Made by a program: the position numbers and the translations under genes. Below are positions 36,026-45,945 of a stretch of 64,000 nucleotides of DNA, piece after piece (positions within the stretch are counted from its first letter, which is position 1; each line of letters begins with the position of its first letter). The notes under the pieces were generated by a model. That model was not told the origin of the DNA. It was given only the letters and a program-made list of their open reading frames with translations, and ran no database searches. Origin of the DNA: Paraburkholderia sp. BL10I2N1 (GTDB lineage Bacteria; Pseudomonadota; Gammaproteobacteria; Burkholderiales; Burkholderiaceae). The DNA is taken from positions 186,001 to 250,000 of the forward strand of contig NZ_SNWA01000002.1 in the NCBI RefSeq assembly GCF_004361815.1, in the 5' to 3' direction.

Positions 36026-36649
36026 TCACCGCTTGCGATAAGTGCCGATCAGTTCGGCGTGCGCCAGCACGTGCCCCTGCATGGCCTTTTCGAGCGCCGC
36101 CTTGCTGGGGCGTTTCAAATCGGGCAGTACGGTGTCGAGTGCATACAGCTTATGGAAATAGCGGTGGCGTCCCACGGGCGGGCACGGGCCGCCGTAAGCG
36201 GCACGTCTGAAGTCATTGGTGCCTTCGAGCGTGCCGCTCGGCAATCCCCCCGCAGCAGCGCCCTCGGGCAGCCCGATTGCCGTCGGCGGGATGTTGTACA
36301 GCACCCAATGTACCCAGGTCATCTTCGGCGCGGCAGGGTCTGGCGCGTCAGGGTCGTCGACGATCAGCGCCAGGCTTTTTGCGTTCGAGGGCACGCCGGA
36401 CCACGCGAGCGGCGGGGAAACATCGGCGCCCTCGCAAGTATGTTGTGAGGGAATCTCCCCGTTCTGTCGGAAGGCTTGCGACGTTAGCGTGAGAGTCATG
36501 GCGCGCTCCTCGGCGGCAACGGTGGATGCCGGTCCCAGTGGGAAGATCAATGCGATGAGCAAGAGTGCCAACAGGCGACGCGGGGTCGATGCCCAAGCCG
36601 CCTTTTTCAACGCTCTTGAGGTGGTGTCCGGCACGTTGAAGTCGCTCAT
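36026..36649 (-). CDS. YbhB/YbcL-family PEBP (Raf kinase inhibitor-like) protein, exported
   Basis: This protein of about 207 residues has a basic N-terminus with a hydrophobic signal stretch (LLALLLIALIFPLGPASTVAA). The phosphatidylethanolamine-binding fold follows: LTLTSQAFRQNGEIPSQHTCEGADVSPPLAWSGVP, DDPDAP, TWVHWVLYNIP, YGGPCPPVGRHRYFHKLYAL. The DPDAP and GPCPP ligand-site motifs are intact. A later start at the MTLTLTSQAF methionine would give a cytosolic form. The bacterial role of the family is poorly defined. Confidence 0.88.
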   Translation of the reverse strand: MSDFNVPDTTSRALKKAAWASTPRRLLALLLIALIFPLGPASTVAAEERAMTLTLTSQAFRQNGEIPSQHTCEGADVSPPLAWSGVPSNAKSLALIVDDPDAPDPAAPKMTWVHWVLYNIPPTAIGLPEGAAAGGLPSGTLEGTNDFRRAAYGGPCPPVGRHRYFHKLYALDTVLPDLKRPSKAALEKAMQGHVLAHAELIGTYRKR

Positions 36650-37108
36650 CGCCACGCTTCGTACCCTGTCCGTGACCGCAGCCGCTAGTTAGTGCGCGCT
36701 CCGCGCGAGTCGCGATGGAAATTGAAGCGAGGCACTTATCGTGACATAAGTTCCTCCCGAGCAAAAGTGGCTGTGGTTGATGATCGTCGCGCACGGGTCC
36801 CGGCATCGATCGCAGCAGGGATACGCGGAGCCGGAAAGCACGCGTCCGGGAAACCCGGCCGATGCCGCGTGGCCGCCCATCCGATGGTGCATCGCGACAA
36901 TCGAGCGTTCGGCTCGTATTCCCGGCTAGTTTGCTGCGTGTGATCAACGAGGCGAGGCGCAGGCCTCTTTTGCGCGCCTGCATCGTCCGGAATCGGGTCT
37001 GGACGCGCAGCGGTTTGAGTGCGCAAGCTCAGCAACGTTCGTGCGGTAGCGCTCGTGCACGTGAACTCCGGCGCGGATACGATATCTGAATAAACATGGA
37101 GAGCGGTC
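36650..37108. other. Divergent intergenic region before the pdh operon
   Basis: About 460 bases; no supported gene. It should hold the pdh operon promoter. GGAGAG at 37098 is the ribosome site of pdhA. Confidence 0.4.
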
Positions 37109-38197
37109 ATGAGCACGGCTGCCAGTTTTCATATCGGCTACACGCAATATCTTGGCTCCGAAGGCGAGCCTGCCCAGCCGTTACCTGCCTTTGCGCAGGA
37201 CCCGATGGCGCTGATTCCGCTCTATCGCGCGATGGTGCTGACGCGGGCGTTCGACACGAAGGCGGTCGCGCTGCAGCGTACTGGCAAGCTTGGCACCTTC
37301 GCGTCGTCGGTCGGCCAGGAGGCGATTGGCGTCGGCGTCGCCAGCGCGATGGAGCCCGACGACGTACTGTTTCCTTCGTATCGCGATCACGCCGCGCAAT
37401 TGCTGCGCGGCGTCACGATGACGGAAAGTCTGCTGTATTGGGGCGGCGACGAACGCGGCAGCGACTTCAGTGTGCCCCGCCACGACTTTCCGAACTGTGT
37501 GCCGATCGGCACACAGGTGTGTCATGCCGCCGGCGCGGCCTATGCGTTCCTGCTGCGTCACGAGCCGCGCGTCGCGGTGGCGATATTCGGCGACGGCGGC
37601 ACGTCCAAAGGCGATTTCTACGAGGCAATGAACATGGCCGGCGTCTGGCAGGCGCCGCTTGTCCTCGTGATCAATAACAACCAGTGGGCGATCTCGGTGC
37701 CACGCGGCCGCCAGAGCGCTGCACAAACGCTCGCGCAAAAAGCGGTCGCTGCGGGAATCGATGGGTTGCAGGTCGACGGTAACGATGTGATCGCAGTGCA
37801 CCAGGTGGTCCACGCGGCGCTCGCCAAAGCTCGCCGCGGCGATGGCCCGACGCTGATCGAAGCGCTCAGCTATCGCCTTGGCGATCACACCACAGCCGAT
37901 GACGCGACGCGCTATCGCGACGCCGAGGTCCTCAGCAGGCAATGGGCATACGAACCGTTGCTGCGCCTGCGCACTTACCTCATGCGCATGAACGTCTGGG
38001 ACAAGGCGCAGGACGAGCAACTCGGCCGCACGTGTCTTGCGCAGGTCGAGCAGGCCGTCGAAGCGTATCTTGCGGTGCCGCCGTCGCACACGTCCGCCAT
38101 GTTCGATCATCTGTACGAGACCTTGCCGTTGGCGATGCGTGAGCAACTGGCGATGGCGCAGGGATTCGCGCCTCCTGCGGAGAACCGCCATGGCTGA
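37109..38197 (+). CDS. pdhA: Pyruvate dehydrogenase E1 component, alpha subunit
   Basis: This 362-residue alpha subunit is of the heterotetrameric 2-oxo acid dehydrogenase type. The thiamine diphosphate motif starts GDGGTSKGDFYEAMN and ends INNNQWAISVP; VGQEAIGVGVASAM and SYRDHAAQLLRGV are also typical. It decarboxylates pyruvate (or a related oxo acid) together with the beta subunit. It overlaps pdhB by 8 bases. Acetoin or branched-chain oxo acid dehydrogenases are the main alternatives; no acoD/acoX or bkd-specific neighbour is present. Confidence 0.87.
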   Translation: MSTAASFHIGYTQYLGSEGEPAQPLPAFAQDPMALIPLYRAMVLTRAFDTKAVALQRTGKLGTFASSVGQEAIGVGVASAMEPDDVLFPSYRDHAAQLLRGVTMTESLLYWGGDERGSDFSVPRHDFPNCVPIGTQVCHAAGAAYAFLLRHEPRVAVAIFGDGGTSKGDFYEAMNMAGVWQAPLVLVINNNQWAISVPRGRQSAAQTLAQKAVAAGIDGLQVDGNDVIAVHQVVHAALAKARRGDGPTLIEALSYRLGDHTTADDATRYRDAEVLSRQWAYEPLLRLRTYLMRMNVWDKAQDEQLGRTCLAQVEQAVEAYLAVPPSHTSAMFDHLYETLPLAMREQLAMAQGFAPPAENRHG

Positions 38198-39170
38198 CCT
38201 CAATATGGTCGAAGCGCTCAATCAGGCGCTCGCCTACGAACTGGCGCACGACCCAGCCGTCGTGCTGCTCGGCGAGGATATCGGCGTGAACGGTGGCGTG
38301 TTCCGCACGACGGTCGGGTTACAGGCACGATTCGGCGCGCAGCGGGTGATCGATACGCCTTTGGCTGAAACCGCGATCGCCGGCACCGCGATCGGCATGG
38401 CGGCGATGGGCCTGAAGCCGGTCGTGGAGATCCAGTTCAGCGGGTTCATCTATCCGGCCATCGATCACGTTCTGAATCACGCGTCGCGTCTGCGGCATCG
38501 AACACGCGGACGGCTGACGTGCCCGCTAGTGATCCGTGCGCCGTGCGGCGCAGGGATTCACGCGCCGGAGCATCATTCCGAAAGCCCTGAAGCATTGTTC
38601 ACCCACATCCCCGGATTGCGTGTCGTGACACCGTCGTCTCCTGCACGCGCATACGGTTTGCTGCTCGCGTCAATCCGCGACCCGGACCCGGTGATCTTCT
38701 TCGAGCCGACGCGACTCTACCGGCTCTTCAGGCAGCCGGTAGAGGATAACGGCGAAGCGCTGCCGCTCGACAGCTGCTTGACGTTGCGCGATGGGACGGA
38801 CGTCACCCTGGTGAGTTGGGGGGGAGCACTGCAGGACGTGCAGGCCGCAGCCGATCTGCTCGCACAGGAAGGCGTGATGGCCGAGGTGATCGACGTGGTG
38901 ACGCTCAAACCACTCGACATGAACACCATTCTCGCTTCGGTGGCGAAAACCGGACGCTGTGTGATCGTGCACGAAGGCTCGCGCACCGGAGGGGTTGGCG
39001 CGGAGATTGCGGCCAATATCGCCGAGCGCGGACTGTACTCGCTGCTCGCGCCGGTGCAACGCGTCACCGGATATGACGTGGTGGTGCCGCTGTACAGGCT
39101 TGAGAATCAATATATGCCAGGCACGGAGCGCATCGTTGCCGCGGCCAGGCAGACCCTGGAGGCGTCGTAA
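38190..39170 (+). CDS. pdhB: Pyruvate dehydrogenase E1 component, beta subunit
   Basis: This 326-residue beta subunit contains LLGEDIGVNGGVFRTT, DTPLAETAIAGTAIGMAAMGLKPVVEIQFSGF and a C-terminal transketolase domain (RDGTDVTLVSWGGALQD, IVHEGSRTGGVGAEIA). It starts inside the last codons of pdhA, so translation is coupled. The ATG at 38190 is selected because the frame's longer upstream extension lies in the pdhA coding region. Confidence 0.9.
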   Translation: MADLNMVEALNQALAYELAHDPAVVLLGEDIGVNGGVFRTTVGLQARFGAQRVIDTPLAETAIAGTAIGMAAMGLKPVVEIQFSGFIYPAIDHVLNHASRLRHRTRGRLTCPLVIRAPCGAGIHAPEHHSESPEALFTHIPGLRVVTPSSPARAYGLLLASIRDPDPVIFFEPTRLYRLFRQPVEDNGEALPLDSCLTLRDGTDVTLVSWGGALQDVQAAADLLAQEGVMAEVIDVVTLKPLDMNTILASVAKTGRCVIVHEGSRTGGVGAEIAANIAERGLYSLLAPVQRVTGYDVVVPLYRLENQYMPGTERIVAAARQTLEAS

Positions 39171-39174
39171 AGCC

Positions 39175-40290
39175 ATGAAAGTCTTCAAACTGCCCGATCT
39201 CGGAGAAGGCTTGCAAGAAGCGGAGATCGTCGAGTGGCACGTCAGGAGCGGCGAAGAGGTTCGCGCGGATCAACCGCTGTTGTCGGTCGAAACGGCGAAA
39301 GCGATCGTCGAGATTCCGTCGCCTCAATCCGGCCGTATCGCGAAGCTGTTCGGCCAGCCGGGCGACGTCGTGCATCTGGGCGCGCCGCTCGCCGCCTTCG
39401 AAGGAGAGGGAGACGAAGCCGATGCCGGTACCGTGGTCGGCCACATGGAGGTCGGCCAGCATGTGGTGCAGGAAGCGCCGGCGGCGCCTGGCGGCGGCAT
39501 GGGTGCGGGTGTCGGCGTGATCAAGGCGATCCCGGCGGCGCGGGCGCTCGCGCGCAAGCTGGATGTCGATCTGGCGATGGTGACGCCATCGGGGCCGGAG
39601 GGTGTCATCACGGCAGCTGACGTGCAGCGCGTAGCGAAGGTCCTCGCCGAGCTCGGGCCGCCCGAAGTGCTGCGCGGCGTGCGGCGCGCGATGGCGCAGA
39701 ACATGGCGCGCGCGCAGAGCGAAGTGGCAGCGGCGACCGTCATCGACGACGCCGACATTGATGCGTGGCCGCCGCATACCGATGTCACGATCCGGCTGAT
39801 CCGCGCGCTGGTGGCAGGATGCCGTGCCGAACCGGGGCTCAACACATGGTTCGACGGACATGCGGGGCGGCGCCACGTGCTGGAGAAGATCGATCTTGGC
39901 ATCGCAGTCGATCTGCCGGATGGTCTCTTCGTGCCGGTATTACGCAACGTCGCGCTCCGCGACCCAGCTGATCTGCGCGGCGGGCTCGACCGGATGCGTG
40001 CCGATATCCGGGCACGCAGGATTCCGCCGGAAGAACTGCGTGGCAATACGATCACGCTGTCGAATTTCGGGATGATCGCCGGCAAATATGCGGCTCCCGT
40101 GGTTGTGCCGCCCACTGTCGCGATTCTCGGCGCCGGGCGAATTCACGAGCAGGTCGTGGCGGCAGCCGGCGTTCCCGCCGTGCATCGGATCTTGCCACTG
40201 AGTCTGACATTCGACCATCGGGTCGTCACGGGCGGTGAGGCGGCGCGTTTTCTCGCCGCGACGATTGCGGATCTGCAGAAGGCGCATTAG
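39175..40290 (+). CDS. pdhC: Dihydrolipoamide acyltransferase (E2)
   Basis: This 371-residue E2 has one N-terminal lipoyl domain with the lipoylated lysine in ETAKAIVEIPS (about residue 42), a peripheral-subunit-binding domain (AIPAARALARKLDVDLAMV...GVITAADV), and a catalytic domain ending LSLTFDHRVVTGGEAARFL. The active-site motif reads DHRVVTGG rather than DHRxxDG, a variant seen in some bacterial E2s. It starts 4 bases after pdhB. No lipoamide dehydrogenase follows, so E3 must come from elsewhere. The subunit-binding segment and linker are short. Confidence 0.9.
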   Translation: MKVFKLPDLGEGLQEAEIVEWHVRSGEEVRADQPLLSVETAKAIVEIPSPQSGRIAKLFGQPGDVVHLGAPLAAFEGEGDEADAGTVVGHMEVGQHVVQEAPAAPGGGMGAGVGVIKAIPAARALARKLDVDLAMVTPSGPEGVITAADVQRVAKVLAELGPPEVLRGVRRAMAQNMARAQSEVAAATVIDDADIDAWPPHTDVTIRLIRALVAGCRAEPGLNTWFDGHAGRRHVLEKIDLGIAVDLPDGLFVPVLRNVALRDPADLRGGLDRMRADIRARRIPPEELRGNTITLSNFGMIAGKYAAPVVVPPTVAILGAGRIHEQVVAAAGVPAVHRILPLSLTFDHRVVTGGEAARFLAATIADLQKAH

Positions 40291-40496
40291 CCGTGCTCGC
40301 GTGTTCGGACGCTCCCGCATCGGCGGCATCAGATGGCTGACGATCCCCTGCCTCAGTGCCGTCCACGCTCCTGCCAATCTACAGGATCGGCCACACGAGC
40401 GTCCCTCCTTGCGGCCCATCCCTGATATTCTGCGTTGAACCGGGCCGGCAAAACCGGCAGGAAGGTATCACGCAACACCTATCGTAAGGCCACACC

Positions 40497-40952
40497 ATGT
40501 TTGAGACCGAACTCTTCGCCGGTTGGGGCGATATGGATTTCAATTCCCATATGCGCAACACCGCCTATCTCGACAAATCAGTCGATGCGCGAATGTTGTA
40601 CTTCGCGAAACAGGGTTTTTCGATGTCGGAGTTCATGAAGCTGCGCATCGGACCGGTCGTGATGAAGGACGAGATCGAATATTTTCGCGAGATCCATCTG
40701 CTTGATCGGGTAATGGTGGGCTTTGCGCTCGCTGGCCTGTCAGTCGATGGAAGCCGTATGCTGTTGCGCAATGAATTTCTGCGCGACGGCAAGCTGGTGG
40801 CCCGCGTAACATCAGCGGGCGGTTGGCTCGATCTGGAAAAACGCAAGCTGATCTGCCCGCCCCCTGCCCTGATCGATGCGATGAATGCATTGGGCAAGAC
40901 CGAGGATTTTGTCGAATTGCCGAGCAGTGTAAGCCGAGCCCAATCGGATTGA
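40497..40952 (+). CDS. Acyl-CoA thioesterase, 4HBT hotdog family
   Basis: This 151-residue hotdog protein has the YbgC/4HBT-type start FAGWGDMDFNSHMRNTAYLD with the catalytic-type Asp and His-Met region, and a substrate-strand block RIGPVVMKDEIEYFREIHLLDRV. It hydrolyses an acyl-CoA thioester, specificity unknown. It follows the pdh operon by 206 bases and may be a separate unit. Length is normal for the family. Confidence 0.82.
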   Translation: MFETELFAGWGDMDFNSHMRNTAYLDKSVDARMLYFAKQGFSMSEFMKLRIGPVVMKDEIEYFREIHLLDRVMVGFALAGLSVDGSRMLLRNEFLRDGKLVARVTSAGGWLDLEKRKLICPPPALIDAMNALGKTEDFVELPSSVSRAQSD

Positions 40953-41258
40953 GCCCCCGGCTGCGATTCCGTCGGAGTGAAGTCGTGCTGGCACGAGCGT
41001 CTCCGTGTGCTGTGGCGAGCCGAATTCACAGGCAGGCGTCTAACCAGCCTCGAAATGACACAGCCACAATGTCGGCGCGCAAACGTCCGGTCTGAGGAGC
41101 CGTTCAAACACCGCCCGCCTCGTCAGCTATCTTACGATCTCGGCAAAGAAACACAACGATCCAAAGTCAGGGACACGCAAACTTGAACCCGTGCCCCTTT
41201 GAACCTGCCAACGAAGGCGAATCAGTGACATCGTCTCCGACTCGCCCTTGCTGCCTCC
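40953..41258. other. Convergent intergenic region
   Basis: About 306 bases between the convergent thioesterase and sucA genes. No gene or obvious terminator hairpin was recognised. Confidence 0.4.
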
Positions 41259-44084
41259 CTACTCGTCGATAGCTGCGTGCAGGTACTTTTCCTGACGCGC
41301 GACGTGCATCGACGGGTAACCCGGTGCAGTCGACGCAGTTGCCTCAGGTCCGATATAGCGAAGCACTGCGGGTGCCTTCACAATTTCCAGCAGCTGTTCC
41401 ATTACGAAATTCCACGAACCCTGGTTTTTCGACTCTTCCTGACACCAGACGACACTCTTCAGATTCGGATAGCGCTCGAACTCCGAACTGATCTGCTTCG
41501 CAGGGAATGGATACAACTGTTCAACGCGAATCAACGCGATATTGTCCTTCCTGGCCTTACGCCGACGCTCAAGCAGTTCGAAGTAGACCTTACCCGAACA
41601 CAGGATGACCCGGTCGACCCTGGACGCTGCTTCCTCCGTAGACGATTCGGCAAGAATCTCGCTGAATCGGCCCTTGGCGAGATCCTCGAGGCTGCTGACA
41701 GCCTCCGGGTGGCGCAGAAGTGACTTTGGCGTCATCACAATCAGCGGAACGCGATCGGGGAGCACTGCCTGCATCCGCAACAGGTGGAAAATCTGCGCCG
41801 GTGTCGTGGGCTGACAAACCCGCATATTTTCCTCCGCACAAAGTTGCAGGTAGCGTTCAAGGCGGGCGGACGCATGCTCCGGACCTTGCCCTTCCTGACC
41901 GTGCGGAAGCAGCATCGTTAAACCACTATGCTGCCCCCACTTTGCGGCGCCTGCAGACAGAAAGTTGTCGATAACAACCTGCGCCCCGTTCGCGAAGTCG
42001 CCGAACTGCGCTTCCCACAATACGAATGAGTTTTGCCGAACAATCGAGTACCCGTACTCGAAGCCTAGAACCGCTGCCTCCGACAGAATCGAGTTGGTAA
42101 CCGAAAATTTTCCCTGGTTGTCCGACACATGGTCCAGCGGGACGTACGTGCCCTCTCCACGAACCGACCGCTTCTGATCGTGGAGCACCGCGTGACGATG
42201 GCTGAATGTACCGCGTTCACTGTCTTGCCCGCTCAAGCGCACGTCGATACCCGCGGAGAGAAGAGAGGCGAAGGCCAGATGCTCGCCCATACCCCAATCC
42301 AGCGGACGCTTGCCTTCCGCCATCTCGCGACGGGCCGTAGTGACTTTTCCAACGAGCGGATGCAGCGAGTACTGCTCGGGAATGCTTGTGATCTTGCGTG
42401 CGAGTTTCTGAACGAGGTCTGGCAAGGGTGCCGCGTAGTAGATACGGCCAACGTTTCCATCGAGCAACTGCGGCCAGCTCACCTCTTCGTTTTTTTTATC
42501 GACCGGCTTCTTCTCTTCGGCGGTTTGCGCAGCGTCAAGACGTTCACGGTAGTGATGGACATAGTTCTCCACGTCTTCCGCCGTCACGACCCGTTCGTCC
42601 ACGAGCTTCTTTGCATAGAGGGTACGGACACCAGGGTGGCTCGCAATGGAACGATACATCAACGGTTGCGTGATGTTCGGCGTGTCCTGTTCCTGGTGAC
42701 CATGGCGGCGGAAGCAAACCAGCTCGATAACAACGCTCTTCTTGAAGGTCGCACGGAAATCGATTGCCAGGCGCGTTGCGGCAATCACCGCCTCAGGGTC
42801 GTCGCCGTTCACGTGCAGGATCGGCGCCTCGATCATCTTGGCAATGTCGGTGCAATAGAACGACGACCGGACATCTTCCGGGTGGGAAGTGGTGAAACCG
42901 ACCTGATTGTTCACCACCACATGGATCGTGCCGCCTGTGCCGAAGCCCCTTGTATTCGAAAGGTTCATCGTCTCCATGACGATACCTTGCCCCGAAATCG
43001 CGGCGTCCCCGTGGATCTCCACTGGCAGGACTGCGCTCGCACCTTGCCCCAATACTTCGGCACGCGCGCGAGCGATACCTTGAACAACAGGGTTGACGAT
43101 TTCCAGGTGCGACGGGTTAAACGCAAGCGTCACTTCTGCCGGCCCGGTTGCCGTCGGAAGCAAGCCGGTAAAGCCCTTGTGATATTTGACGTCGCCCGCG
43201 GGAAGAAGATTCGCGGTCTTCCCATCGAACTCGTCGAACAACGTTGCCGGCGGCTTCCCGACAATATTGACGAGAACGTTCAGACGTCCACGGTGTGCCA
43301 TGCCAAGGATTGAACTCTTGACTCCCCTCGTGGCGCCATATGCAACCAGCTCATCCAGCAGGACGATGAGCGACTCACCACCCTCGAGCGAAAAGCGCTT
43401 CTGACCGACGTAGCGGGCATGCAGGTATTTTTCAAGACCCTCGGCAGCTGTCAGCCGTTCGAGGATGTGCAACTTGTCACCGGTATCCAGGGTAGCTTTT
43501 GAACGCGAAGACTCCAGGCGCATTGGCCACCAGTTACGCTGATCTGGATCAGCCAGATGCATAAACTCGGCGCCCAACGTCCCGCAATATGTCTCTGTCA
43601 GCGCCTGCACCAGATCGCCGAGCGTTGCGTCTTCGTCCGAAAAATAAGCGCCCGACATGCTGAACTTAGTGTTCATGTCCACGCGGGACAGATCGTAGTA
43701 GCTCGGGTTTAATTCAGGCACCGGCACCGGCGCAGTCCAACGCAGCGGATCCAGACGAGCATTGCGGGTGCCGACCATGCGATACGCCGAAATCAAGGCC
43801 TGTACGGCGACTTGCTTCCGGGCGAAACTCAGTACGTCGCTCTCCGAACGTCCTCCAGTTCGCGTCTGCCTCGCCAACTCGACAAAGCGAGACACGACCG
43901 GTGCGTGCGCGACGTCCCCCGCGTCTGATCCATCAACCGCCGGCACTCCCTGCAACGCGTCGAAATAGCCACGCCACTCTTCCGACACCGAGTTCGGGTC
44001 GGCAAGGTATGCCTCGTATTGTTCCTCGATATAAGGAGCATTGCCTCCAAACAGGAAGGAGGTGTTCCGATTCCGCATCATCAT
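41259..44084 (-). CDS. sucA: 2-oxoglutarate dehydrogenase E1 component
   Basis: This 941-residue E1o starts MMMRNRNTSFLFGGNAPYIEEQYEAYL, the usual N-terminal segment. It carries GMAHRGRLNVL, the thiamine site IHGDAAISGQG with NNQVGFTTS, the transketolase-like middle (EYGYSIV, WEAQFGDFANGAQV) and C-terminal SCOT-like MTPKSLLRHP and WCQEESKNQGSW. It converts 2-oxoglutarate to a succinyl-lipoyl intermediate in the TCA cycle. No sucB or lpd follows, so it is either a second copy working with the main complex or a paralogue with another oxo acid. GAGGA precedes the ATG at 44084. Confidence 0.92.
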   Translation of the reverse strand: MMMRNRNTSFLFGGNAPYIEEQYEAYLADPNSVSEEWRGYFDALQGVPAVDGSDAGDVAHAPVVSRFVELARQTRTGGRSESDVLSFARKQVAVQALISAYRMVGTRNARLDPLRWTAPVPVPELNPSYYDLSRVDMNTKFSMSGAYFSDEDATLGDLVQALTETYCGTLGAEFMHLADPDQRNWWPMRLESSRSKATLDTGDKLHILERLTAAEGLEKYLHARYVGQKRFSLEGGESLIVLLDELVAYGATRGVKSSILGMAHRGRLNVLVNIVGKPPATLFDEFDGKTANLLPAGDVKYHKGFTGLLPTATGPAEVTLAFNPSHLEIVNPVVQGIARARAEVLGQGASAVLPVEIHGDAAISGQGIVMETMNLSNTRGFGTGGTIHVVVNNQVGFTTSHPEDVRSSFYCTDIAKMIEAPILHVNGDDPEAVIAATRLAIDFRATFKKSVVIELVCFRRHGHQEQDTPNITQPLMYRSIASHPGVRTLYAKKLVDERVVTAEDVENYVHHYRERLDAAQTAEEKKPVDKKNEEVSWPQLLDGNVGRIYYAAPLPDLVQKLARKITSIPEQYSLHPLVGKVTTARREMAEGKRPLDWGMGEHLAFASLLSAGIDVRLSGQDSERGTFSHRHAVLHDQKRSVRGEGTYVPLDHVSDNQGKFSVTNSILSEAAVLGFEYGYSIVRQNSFVLWEAQFGDFANGAQVVIDNFLSAGAAKWGQHSGLTMLLPHGQEGQGPEHASARLERYLQLCAEENMRVCQPTTPAQIFHLLRMQAVLPDRVPLIVMTPKSLLRHPEAVSSLEDLAKGRFSEILAESSTEEAASRVDRVILCSGKVYFELLERRRKARKDNIALIRVEQLYPFPAKQISSEFERYPNLKSVVWCQEESKNQGSWNFVMEQLLEIVKAPAVLRYIGPEATASTAPGYPSMHVARQEKYLHAAIDE

Positions 44085-44778
44085 GATGACTCTGTCCTCA
44101 GTCGGGCTCATGCCCGGTATCTGCCACGAATTTACCCAAGGCAGCACCCCTTGCCGCCTTGATCAACCCAACGCGTCCACAGGTACACGAAGACAAATAT
44201 CCGAATGCGAAAGAAGGCAAGGTTCAGTGCCATCCAGTCCGCGTCAATTTGTGCAAGACCCCGTGACTCAAATCACCAGGTCCCTGTGCCCGCCAGGACC
44301 AGCAATCTTCTGATCGCCAATGAGATCAGGTTACGCTTTACGGGGTTTCACTAACGCTCTAGCTGTGATGGTTTAAGGCCATTTCCTGCTCATTTCTGGC
44401 CATCACGTAAAAATGTCTGGCGTTTCGTGTATTAGAAGATCGAACAGTTTTGCGACGCAAAGGCTGCCCTTCGGATAAGGATGCGCCGGACTCAGCTTAT
44501 CGCGCACGAAGGGTACGCTTCGCCGCGCTCAGCACATTCACAGATCACGTTATGCGCCCTTGACCGGGATCTCTGTTCATCACCGCACTTCTGTCGAAGT
44601 CACAGATGCTATTGGTCCCGGACAGAGCTGACCTGATGCTGATGAATCTCTGGAGAATGACCAGGACACGCGTCGCGTGTGTCGAAAGTCAGGCACGTTG
44701 ATCCGATGCAACTCACCTGGCAAGGCCAGGCGGCCTGGGTGGTTTGCATGCCCTCACCGCATCCTGTCAAATGCCTGT
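44085..44778. other. Intergenic region, no gene recognised
   Basis: About 690 bases upstream of sucA, AT-richer in part (44280-44460). It should carry the sucA promoter. No coding frame is supported. Confidence 0.45.
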
Positions 44779-44979
44779 CTACGCTTCGACAATGGTCACG
44801 TCATAATCTTCATCGACGAAAGCGACAAGAAACTCTTCCGGCATCAGCCACGAATCAACGCTTACCGTCTTCGTGTCAATGTCAACGTTGACCTTGGCGT
44901 CGACGTCGACGGTCTTCATCGCATGTTCAATGGTTGCAATATCGTCAGAGCGAATTTCCTCGTTCACTGAGAACTTCAC
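44779..44979 (-). CDS. Small HMA-like (ferredoxin-fold) protein without metal motif
   Basis: This 66-residue protein begins at a GTG with GGAGAA upstream (an ATG seven bases earlier is out of frame). Its pattern IATIEHAMKTVDVDAKVNVDIDTKTVSVDSWLMPEEFLVAFVDEDYDVTIVE follows the beta-alpha-beta-beta-alpha-beta order and valine-rich strands of heavy-metal-associated domains such as CopZ. The CxxC copper-binding motif is absent and no cysteine occurs. It may be a metal-independent derivative. No transporter is adjacent. Function unknown. Confidence 0.65.
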   Translation of the reverse strand: MKFSVNEEIRSDDIATIEHAMKTVDVDAKVNVDIDTKTVSVDSWLMPEEFLVAFVDEDYDVTIVEA

Positions 44980-45945
44980 TTGTCATTTCTCCATGTAGAT
45001 AACGCTTGAATATCGGCTTCAACGCCGATCGGGCCGACGGCTCCGGCAGATGCAAATGTAGGCGCATTGACTCAGGTCTCGAATACCCGCACCGGACCAA
45101 CAGTCATGCGCCGCGAGAACAAATCGATAATCAGTCTGCAGGGCTTTCTGGGCCGCCTTGTGCAGCGGTCGTCGGTGGACCAGCCTTATCCAGCGGGGGC
45201 GAAATCGTGAACCTACACCGAGCCGTGGTGGAGAGGCAGCGCAGCAGATTGCTGCGATTTCAGGGGCAATATCGCTGACGCCGACGTAACCACAACTCGT
45301 CTATATCGGCGCTTGTGAACGTGCCGGAACTTGCGGCGTAGCGGTTATCTGGGCCGCAAAAGAAAACGCCCGCGCTATTCACGCAGGCGTTTCCGTGGCC
45401 CCGCTACCGCGCCCCAATGAACGATTTCTCGTCCGCTTCTGTATCAGGGGCCGGCTTCCGCGCGGCTCCCTTTCAGTATAGGACGCGCAGCGGGATATCC
45501 AAGTCGGCGAAACCAGCATTCAGAGATGCCCTTCAGGACCAGCCACGGCAGTGCGGCAATCACGCACGGCGAGTTCCCCACGTACGGCGGCACTATCGAC
45601 GGACGGCGCGCCGCAGAGTTGTGAGCGCGCTCGTGTGCACTGCGGCCCCTATTGGACGAGTGATCGAGCGCGGTAGGCCAGAAGCATCCGCAGATATCGT
45701 TCGCCGCAGTTGCTGCCTCAACGCAGGGGTGCGCTGTCTCTTGGGTATACAAAGGACTACGTTGTCTTCTTACGGCGCTGGCGTTACTTCCGAATTCGCG
45801 GGGACCGCGCACGCACGATGAGCGCGAGGCCTTGCGTGCGTCTGCAATCTGGATGAAGCCGTCGATTGAGTGTCCGTCCAGACACGAGAGCGAATGACGT
45901 CAGCGCGAGGCTCGCAACCTCGCGTGGCAAACGCGACGCGCCAAT
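44980..45945. other. Intergenic region with a terminator
   Basis: Nearly 1 kb upstream of the small HMA-like gene and downstream of the ECF42 sigma gene. Apart from the terminator at 45358-45391 I find no supported feature. Open frames here (for example 45417-45821 plus) have no protein-like sequence. Confidence 0.45.
45358..45391 (-). terminator. Rho-independent terminator, minus strand
   Basis: On the minus strand AACGCC (45391-45386) and GGCGTT (45370-45365) pair, with three more pairs inside (GCG/CGC), and are followed by TTCTTTT. It lies about 550 bases after the sigma gene stop, so it would end a transcript with a long tail or an unannotated RNA. Confidence 0.5.

Noticed and set aside
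42129..43313. Plus-strand open frame of 394 codons inside sucA
   Set aside because: It is antisense to well conserved E1o sequence and has no recognisable motif or ribosome site.
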